A stretch of DNA of 64,000 nt. Origin: Mactra quadrangularis. Lineage: Eukaryota > Mollusca > Bivalvia > Venerida > Mactridae. Made by a program: the position numbers and the translations under genes. Below the pieces are notes generated by a model. It searched no databases. It had not been told where the DNA came from and saw nothing but the letters and a program-made list of their open reading frames with translations. The stretch's first letter is position 1. Every line of letters starts with the position of its first letter. The stretch covers positions 11,357,167 through 11,421,166 of the forward strand of contig CM046295.1 in the NCBI GenBank assembly GCA_025267735.1. Direction: 5' to 3'. This document shows, in pieces, positions 36,001 to 45,000 of this stretch.

Positions 36001-39000
36001 GGCTTTAATGTGGTTTCCACATTACTTTTCTTGTTTATCATCATTTACTTGAAACTGATGTTAAAAATGTGTTGCCACCTAAGGGGTAGTTATAGTAAGT
36101 CTCTGTTCTCTAAACATTCTTGTTTGTTGTTGTATTTTAGGTCTCCCATAAAATCAGCATCTGGTAAATCACAAAGAAAGGGAACTCTAAATCCTAAAAA
36201 TTCAACTCAACTTTTCACAGATGGTTTTGTTGAAGTTGTTGATTCAATACCCGAGATGTCTACAATAATGAGTGATCCAAGTTAGTATTTTATGACTAAG
36301 TCACTTGTATTATACTGTCCAACTTGTGCTAACGGCCACCTCCGAATAGCGGGCACCTGCGGACAGCGGCCATTCCCATTTCCCCCCGACCGAAAACGCT
36401 CTGAAAAAGGCCGTGAATAACGGCCACCTGTCGACTGCGACCAGCGGCCAGTCAAAACCATCCTCGTGGCCATTTTAGAACTGTGAACAACGGCCAGGGT
36501 TGTTTGAAGATAGTCTTTCGTATAAAGGCGATTTCGAAAGCAGGCCGCCATTTATGTTAAAGTTAAGCTAAAAACCCATAATCCGGTTTTTTTTTCGTAT
36601 TTTTCGTAAACAAACTATCTCGTTCCTCCCTCCGAACATAGGCCACCTGTGAACAAAGGCCTTTTTTCCCTTGGCCGGCCGTTGTTCACAGGTTGGACTG
36701 TATTTATATTCCAACAAACTTAGTTTAGGAGAGGTATTTGTATATAGCAGCAGGGTTTGCAGTCTTAAAAAGTGCCCTAAATTTGAACCCTATTCTTAAA
36801 AAGTGCTAAAAAACCCAACTCTACAATAACATAAGGTACATAGAGCGTAGCAGTCCTCCATCAAATTTTGTTCCTGAAGCCTCACTTACAAACAATGACA
36901 TCCTATTTTTATGATCAAGATAACTTTTCTTAACAGTGATAAATAATGCATTGTAAAAATTAAGGTTTAAAAATTGCTTGAAAAGTGCTTGAATTTTGGT
37001 ATTGAATGTATGTGTGAGCTCAGCAGACCCTTTGTAGGTTTAATTAAATTAATAGTTTCTGGATGAGTGCTGGCTAACAAGAAATGGATGAAAATATTTT
37101 TTAGAATCAAAATACACTAATGTTATCTTACAAGACAGATGTCAAGTTTGAGTCTCATTGGGTCAAGAATTTGGTTGCCACAGGTCAGATACTAGATCAC
37201 CATGGCACCGATTTGTTATAGTAACTATATTGATAGCTGTCAGTACTGACTAGTTCACACATTTTTTAAGCTGTATTGAAATGGCCGCCAAAGCATTGGT
37301 TTATTGACCCTGATAGCTGTCAGTGCTGACTACATGTAGTTTACCAAGCTGTATTAGAATGGCCACCAAAGCATTGGTTTATTGACCCTGATAGCTGTCA
37401 GTGCTGACTACATGTAGTTTACCAAGCTGTATTAGAATGGCCACCAAAGCATTGGTTTATTGACCCTGATAGCTGTCAGTGCTGACTACATGTAGTTTAC
37501 CAATTTTAAATAAGCTGTATTAGAATGGCCGCCAAAGCAGACTGAAATTTGACTAATCTTAGTTGTAAGAACTTGTTACATAATCAAGTCAAACAAAGTT
37601 ATACCGGAAAAGTTGAAAATAAAAGATCCAGAAATAGAGACACATTTTTGAACATATTTAGTTATATAATAGTATTAACCAGTATATTTTAATATTCAGT
37701 TTTTGTCTGATTGTTGATTATACCCCCGCTCCGAAGAAGAGGGGGGTATACTGTTTTACCCTTGTCCGTCCGTCCGTCCATCCGTTACAAAATTTCCGTC
37801 GCAGTTTTCTCAGCAACTATAACATGCAGCAGCCTAATACTTTGCATATTGCTTCATCCCATAGTCCCATGTGGTGTAAAGCGATTTCATGCTCCTTGCT
37901 CATCTACTTCCTGTTTGTTGCATATTTTTAGATTTTTGCGGGGGTATCACTAGTGAGCATTAGCTCACAGATTTACTTGTTTACATATGAAAATAATATA
38001 TTGTATTCTTTTTACAGATATTAGAAATATACCAGTCATACAAAAGGTAACTATTGCACAGATGTATTTTATAACCATTTTCACTAAATATCCTTTACTG
38101 TACAAAATAGATGCAAAAAGCTTAGATTGCTTGTTTGAATGACTACTTATTATGGAATGTCTTACGGCATGATATACAAATAGTCAGAATGTTACATTCT
38201 TTTGAACATAAATGTACTTTGTGGTGGAACACCAGTACTAAATTAACTTTAATAACCGTTAAAAATTATTATACCCCCGCTTCGAAGAAGAGGGGGGTAT
38301 ACTGCTTTACCCTTGTCCGTCCGTCCGTTACAAAATTTCCGTCGCAGTTTTCTCAGCAACTATAACATGCAGCAGCCTAATACTTTGCATATTGCTTCAT
38401 CCCATAGTCCCATGTGGTGTAAAGCGATTTCATGCTCCTTGCTCATCTACTTCCTGTTTGTCGCATATTTTTAGATTTCATTAAATAAAAGTTACATTAT
38501 AATAGTCATATTTCTCACTGCGGGGGTATCACTAGTGAGCATTAGCTCACAGATTTACTTGTTATGGAATGACTTACCACATGATATACAAATAGTCAGA
38601 ATGCTACATTCTTTTGAACATAAATACCAGTACTAAATTAACTTTAATAACCGTTAAAAATTATTAAATGTGTATTCAATCCAGCTTGCTCAGTCGGTAG
38701 AACACATGTCTACTAACATGGGTTCGATTTCCCAGGCGCGGAATATTTACATGGAGATAATCTTTATTTAGAGTTGGTTTTAATCAAACACATATGATAC
38801 TAGCTAAAAGCTATTGTTCGAGTTGTTCTCCCTCCTACAACTGATTCTAAATCATGTAGGACAGTTTTCATTCGCTAAGAGAAGTGCAAATGTTTGCCCC
38901 TAGTAAATGCAGCGTGTTCAGTTATCTTGAACGTTCCAAAGCGTTTCGTAACGGAAGTGTCCGAACTACTCAACCCACAGACAACTCAACCCGAGACAAC

Positions 39001-42000
39001 TCAATCTCCTACTATCAGATTGAGTTGTTTCACATTTGAGTTGAGTATTGGACGGGTTGAGTTGTCTTCGGGTTGAGTTCTCCCGTATCTGTAACATTGA
39101 GTAGATTGACAGATCACTGTAATATTAACTACACAATAGACCTTTCCATGACCTGACCTATTAGCATAATTAACAAAGGTTTACAGTTGTATTTTGTCCC
39201 ACAATCAAGGTGTTAACAAAAGGGCACATGGCTGTGTTTGAGGGAAAATGTTTTGATATTTAAACTAAAAGGTCAAACTCAGAATGGTCATATTGATGTT
39301 GCTGATTTGCCTTTAACTCAACCACAAAATTAAATGTATATCTTCAGGATGGTGTCACAGTGATAGATGATGATACTGAAACTATATGGAGTGGACCTAG
39401 AGGATTAACTAGTACTCCTAATCTAAGCCAAGCCAAATTCTTAGAACCCAGATTTCAATTTGAGGTAACAGTCATTTTACTTATATATAGAGTACTGGGA
39501 TATTTCGTTTTATTTAATGAAATGTTATAGTCACCTAATAATAGAAATTATGGCTAATATTGACTTTATCTGGAATACAAAAATTCGGGTTTTCCCCTTT
39601 TGTACTAACAGAATTTCATTGCCACAAAGCCAACCGGCTAGATCAGTTGGTAGCATGCAAGTCTACTGATCAAGGGGTAGTGGGTTCGATTCCCAGGGGG
39701 CATACTTTACTGGAGCTTGGTCATGAAATTATTTCTATGGCCATTCTCCCTCCTACCAATGATTTTTAATTATGTAGGGCAGTTGTCAGTCATTGACGAA
39801 AGTATGCACTTAGAAGTTGGTTAACACCTAAATCCAGAGATTTAGCCTTTCCAGGAGGAGTGAGTAGGTCTGACCGCCATGATACAACCTATACAATGTG
39901 TTGCTACGGCGTTAAAACCAACAAAACAAACTAACAATCATTACCACAACGAAATTATGTGTACAGAGAACAATAGAATTTATTCTGTTTTTTATGCTTC
40001 TCAGCAACAGTAAAATGTAATAAATTTTGTTTGTACTGCCTGCGCTTGGACGGTAAAACCAACAAATTTGAGTTCCGAATATTGTCTATTGGATACCTCT
40101 GTTCGTTTAGTGTTGTTCAATTGTAAAAGAAATGCACAAATGAATATTCCATAAATAACATTTGTGGAGATGTTGTTTACCTTGTGAAAGAGTAAGTAGG
40201 TACTGGTTTTATGACGAAAGTTCAGGAAAGCTTGGTTAGGTGACCTAGTCATCGTAAAATAACCATTACTTGTCTTGACACAGGGTTAAACATAATAAAA
40301 AAAAGACCAATAGTTGCATTCAACTTATGGAAATGACTATCAGACATAAAAACTTAATAGAATTTATAACATAATTTCAGGGTGATGTATCATCAATCAC
40401 TACTGATAATTATGATGAAGGTTTGCTGGTATTGTATGATTCTAGTCGTGAAGTATGTTCACAAGAGATACTACCTTTATCTACTACATATATTGATCAT
40501 CAGGTAATATCATTATGATAATATTGTTATTATACCCCCGCTTCGAAGAAGAGGGGGGTATACTGTTTTACCCTTGTCCGTGCGTCTGTCCGTCCCTCAG
40601 TTACAAAATTTCCGTCGCAGTTTTCTCAGCAACTATAACATGCAGCAGCCTAATACTTTGCATATTGCTTCATCCCATAGTCCCATGTGGTGTAAGGCGA
40701 TTTCATGCTCCTTGCTCATGTACTTCCTGTTTGTCACATATTTTTAGATTTCGTTAAATGAAAGTTACATTATGATAGTCATATTTCTCACTGCGGGGGT
40801 ATCACTAGTGAGCATTAGCTCACAGATTTACTTGTTAATCAACAGTCTTTGATCAACCACTGTCTGGTCAGAGTTTAGCTCAGGATTTCCAATTGGGAGA
40901 TTAGTTCAGATTCCTGACCCTGTAGGTTATATTTGTTACAGGCAATTTGTAAATTTAGGCAGATTGTTAAACTCCTGAATTTTTTAGGCAATTTGTAAAT
41001 TGTCTGGCTACTTTATGCATTTTGTAAATTGCCTAAAATTGTAAGCATTTTACAAAATGACTAGAAAATTAGCTCAATATTTTTACAAATTGTCAGACAC
41101 AGGCAATTTTTAAAATGCCTGAATTTTTAGGCATTTTACTCACTGCCTAAATAGTAAATATAGCGTATGATCATTAGATTTTTTGATTGCATTCCTTGTT
41201 TGATTAAGATGATTTTTTCCTTTGTTTACATCAAGAAAATTGTCTTTTGGACTCTGGACCACTATCATCAGCAAATGACATAGTAATCCAAAGGCAAAGA
41301 AAGCTTCAATTAAGAAGGTGAACAAGCAAAATGATGTACTTTTTGCTGTCACATTTTCAGTACATTTTAGCTCCATCTGCTACAAAATTTTAGACTTTAC
41401 AAATGTTTGGCTATTTCGTAGCAATTTGACTCTGTGTAATGCGTCTGATATAATTCACAGAAAAAATTCTCACCAAACGTACATTGTAAAGGATTCATAT
41501 TGTTAACAGTCTCAGGTCAGACTGATAGCTTAACTGTACCAATATTAGTCATAGAGCCAATGCCTGCATTTTTGTCAGATGGTGACAGATACAAATGCTA
41601 AATAAGTTCACCCTCATCTTAAAGTGATAAAGTTAAGAAAGTACAGTTAATGACAAATTCATTTTGTGCATCAACAGTGAACAATACATTATATGAGCTG
41701 TATGAAATGCCAAAAGGTGGTTGTTGTTGCTTTTGACAAGTTGTACTAATTATACCCCCGCTTCGAAGAAGAGGGGGGTATACTGTTTTACCCTTGTCCA
41801 TCCGGCGTGCCTCCGTCCGTTACAAAATTGCCGTCGCAGTTTTCTCAGCAACTATAACATGCAGCAGCCTAATACTTTGCATATTGCTTCATCCCATAGT
41901 CCCATGTGGTGTAAAGCGATTTCATGCTCCTTGCTCATCTACTTCCTGTTTGTCGCATATTTTTAGATTTTTGCGGGGGTATCACTAGTGAGCATTAGCT

Positions 42001-45000
42001 CACAGATTTACTTGTTGTCTCTGTTCATCAATTCTACATTTACTCTCAACATACAAATGTATTCAATATGACAAAGTTTGTCATGATCAAGATCCTTATA
42101 CATGTAAGACATCAACAGACCTGTTTAATTATCAGTTTATGAGAGCAATACAGTATGTGTGGTTTTCTCCGGTCAACGTATGACTTGATTGACATTATTT
42201 TCTGTACTAGCAATAATAATTTCAATTTGAAAAAAGTTTTGCAATCATTATTTATTAAGATTTACATACATACTGATGGAATTATGTTTTCTCGAATTTT
42301 CATTCAATCTGTAAAAAAAAAGTTTGTGAAATTTCAGGCATTTTGTAAAATGACAAGATATTTTTTTTTCGACTTTTTTGATTAATATCGTTTATATCCT
42401 GTAAATACACGCCTAGTATGATTGTAAATTGTTTTATTATGTTTATTTTGGCTATAATTGTAAATTCATGCTACCGGGTCGATAGCGCAGTTGGTAGCGC
42501 GCCGGGATTTGGATACTCGTGCCCGAGGGGAGGTTATACCCTTCCATGAAAATTTGACAATAATGTCGATTTTCCTCCATTGATTAGATAATTTGGAGAA
42601 GTTTCCGGCCTTGTGGAAGGGTAGGTGAGTACTGGTTATAGACAATGGTCCAGGAAAGCTATGTTAGATGCGCTGGACGCCGTGAAATGACCTAAAAATT
42701 GTGTTGATACGGCGTTAACTCCAATAAATAAATAAATATATAAATTCATGCTAAATAAAGAATATGTTATGTTATATCCTTATATGAAAATTTTGTATTT
42801 AATATTATAGACAAGTTCAACTACTAGAACCTTCTAAATAAATGAGAGACTTTAGTCAGTTACTTCCCCTTGTATACTCTTCTAATAGGTAGTTCCTATT
42901 AGTTGGATTACTCGGATTTTACCCTTACTTTTTAATGTCAATTAGCCAAAATTAATCTCAAATATCATTTTTGAGAATCTTTCAATTTGATTGAAAATCA
43001 AGCTAAGTAGTGTTAGTGCAAAGAATTATCTGAATTTCATCACTTCTGTTAACATCTTAATTAGCAAGGGAGATATAGATGAAATATTTTGTTATCCTTA
43101 CATAGGACTTCAAGGATAAAATCCGAGGATTCCAACTGTAAGGACCTACTTACCAATTGGATTGCTTCAGATTTTATCAGGGAAATATAACTGACAAAAG
43201 TCCCTAATTGTCTTGATAGGAAAACAGTCTAAATATAGGGACATATTACAACTCATGTTGTCCACTCCATGAGGAGCAGGCGTGGCAAAGCAGTTATAAC
43301 ATTGTACTGGTAATCATTAGATAGCCAGCTCTGCATTTGTTAGAATCCTATACAAAACATGCCATGTTAATTCCTTGAGCAAGAAATTTTATCCTGCTAG
43401 CTTAGTACTGGGGTACCAGGAAGTTGACTCAAGTGATAAATAGAAGAAATATCGCTTTGAATATTAATGTATTTTAAAAGATTGACTCATTTACTTGCTA
43501 TGAGAGCTCAAATTTATTTAGAATATACTTAACTTGTAATATTTAATTGTAATGTTGGTTCTTTTTATACTTTACAGACATTGATATATAATGATAAAGA
43601 ATCAATACAAACCCCAGAGGTTCACACACCCAAACCAGTAAAATCTGACAAGAATGAAAATACATGTAAGGCTGTGGCTGATACTGAAGTTGCTAATGTC
43701 AAGAATTCAACTACAACAAAGTCAACACCATCTGGGACTTACTTTAGCCATCAGATAACCCCCACTTCAACAGAAGTATTTTACAGTGGTTCTGACATTA
43801 AAAAAATATACGATATAGAAGAATCGGCAGCAAAGCTTAAACACCCGAAGGCATTGAAAAAAGCAAGAGATCAATTTGTGTCTTATATGAAGACAAAGCC
43901 TAAAAGTGGGGACAAGTTTTATTGACAACACGAAGAAGTCACTGAGCTTTCGTAATATGAGCAAATCTACTCCTACAGAAGGTTCTCTTCAATCACAATC
44001 AATACATAGTAATAACGAGAAGACAAGGTTTATACCAGTATGTCCATTGATGTATGATATCAAACCTAAAAAGAAGAAAGTTACTATATTATCTTATGTA
44101 GGTTCTGATCTTAGAACATATGATGAGATACAGAAAACAGTTCCTGAAGGTTAGTTATTCACAGTTATCTTGAAACAGGACTGGTCTATTGGCAAAACCT
44201 TTGAAGTCCTATGTTTTTGCAAAAATTCTTTATAACTTTTTTTCTGAAAAACTTTGAAATGAAAATAAAATTATTTATTTTCTTTGAAATTGGACAGCCA
44301 CCCAACATGGAACAGTTTTTACTTCATTCAAAGTAATTGTTATAGTAATGTTTTTAGCGTTTGTCTTGACGGTGTTTGGAAACTGTCTTTTTTTGGAATC
44401 AGAGCACAGAATAGGGTTGGCATCAATTTCATACCCTTTGTAAAACTGTTTTTGGACATAAGAAAACCACTATTTGCTCTTTAATTGACACTTCATAACT
44501 TTTATATTTAGGAAAAAAAGTACCTTTAAATACCTTTGTTTTCGTGAATGCATGCTTCTAGGCCTGTACAAGTGAAGTTGGATTTTACAATTATCCTAAG
44601 TTCAAAAAAATATTTAGGTTTCCACCATTTCTATCAGCAACCATTGACTTCTTACCACTGGAGGTCAAATACCAAGTTACATTACTCTTGGATGAATTTG
44701 GACTGAATTATGGCCCTTTTATACTTAGAAATTTCTTAGTTAAGTTTTTAAGTGCAACATTTTATCTTTGCAACTACTGAGAGGATTCACTTGAAACTTC
44801 ACACATGTTTACGGGGTTAGGAATGAAGGTCAAATTCCAAGATGCATAACTCCTGCATGAGTTTTGATTGGTTGTTGCTGTTGTTTACACGAATACCCCG
44901 AATAGTTAAACGCGCTGTCCATGGACTGCTCCTGTTGTTACTTTTATTATTTATATTTCTTGTAGCCTAAAGTTCAGTTTGTCTTAAAATATCAAGAGTT

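Noticed and set aside
36010..36140. Start of the 91-residue frame at 36,010 as coding
   Set aside because: Only the part after the TATTTTAG acceptor at 36,140 is exon 9; the upstream part is intron.
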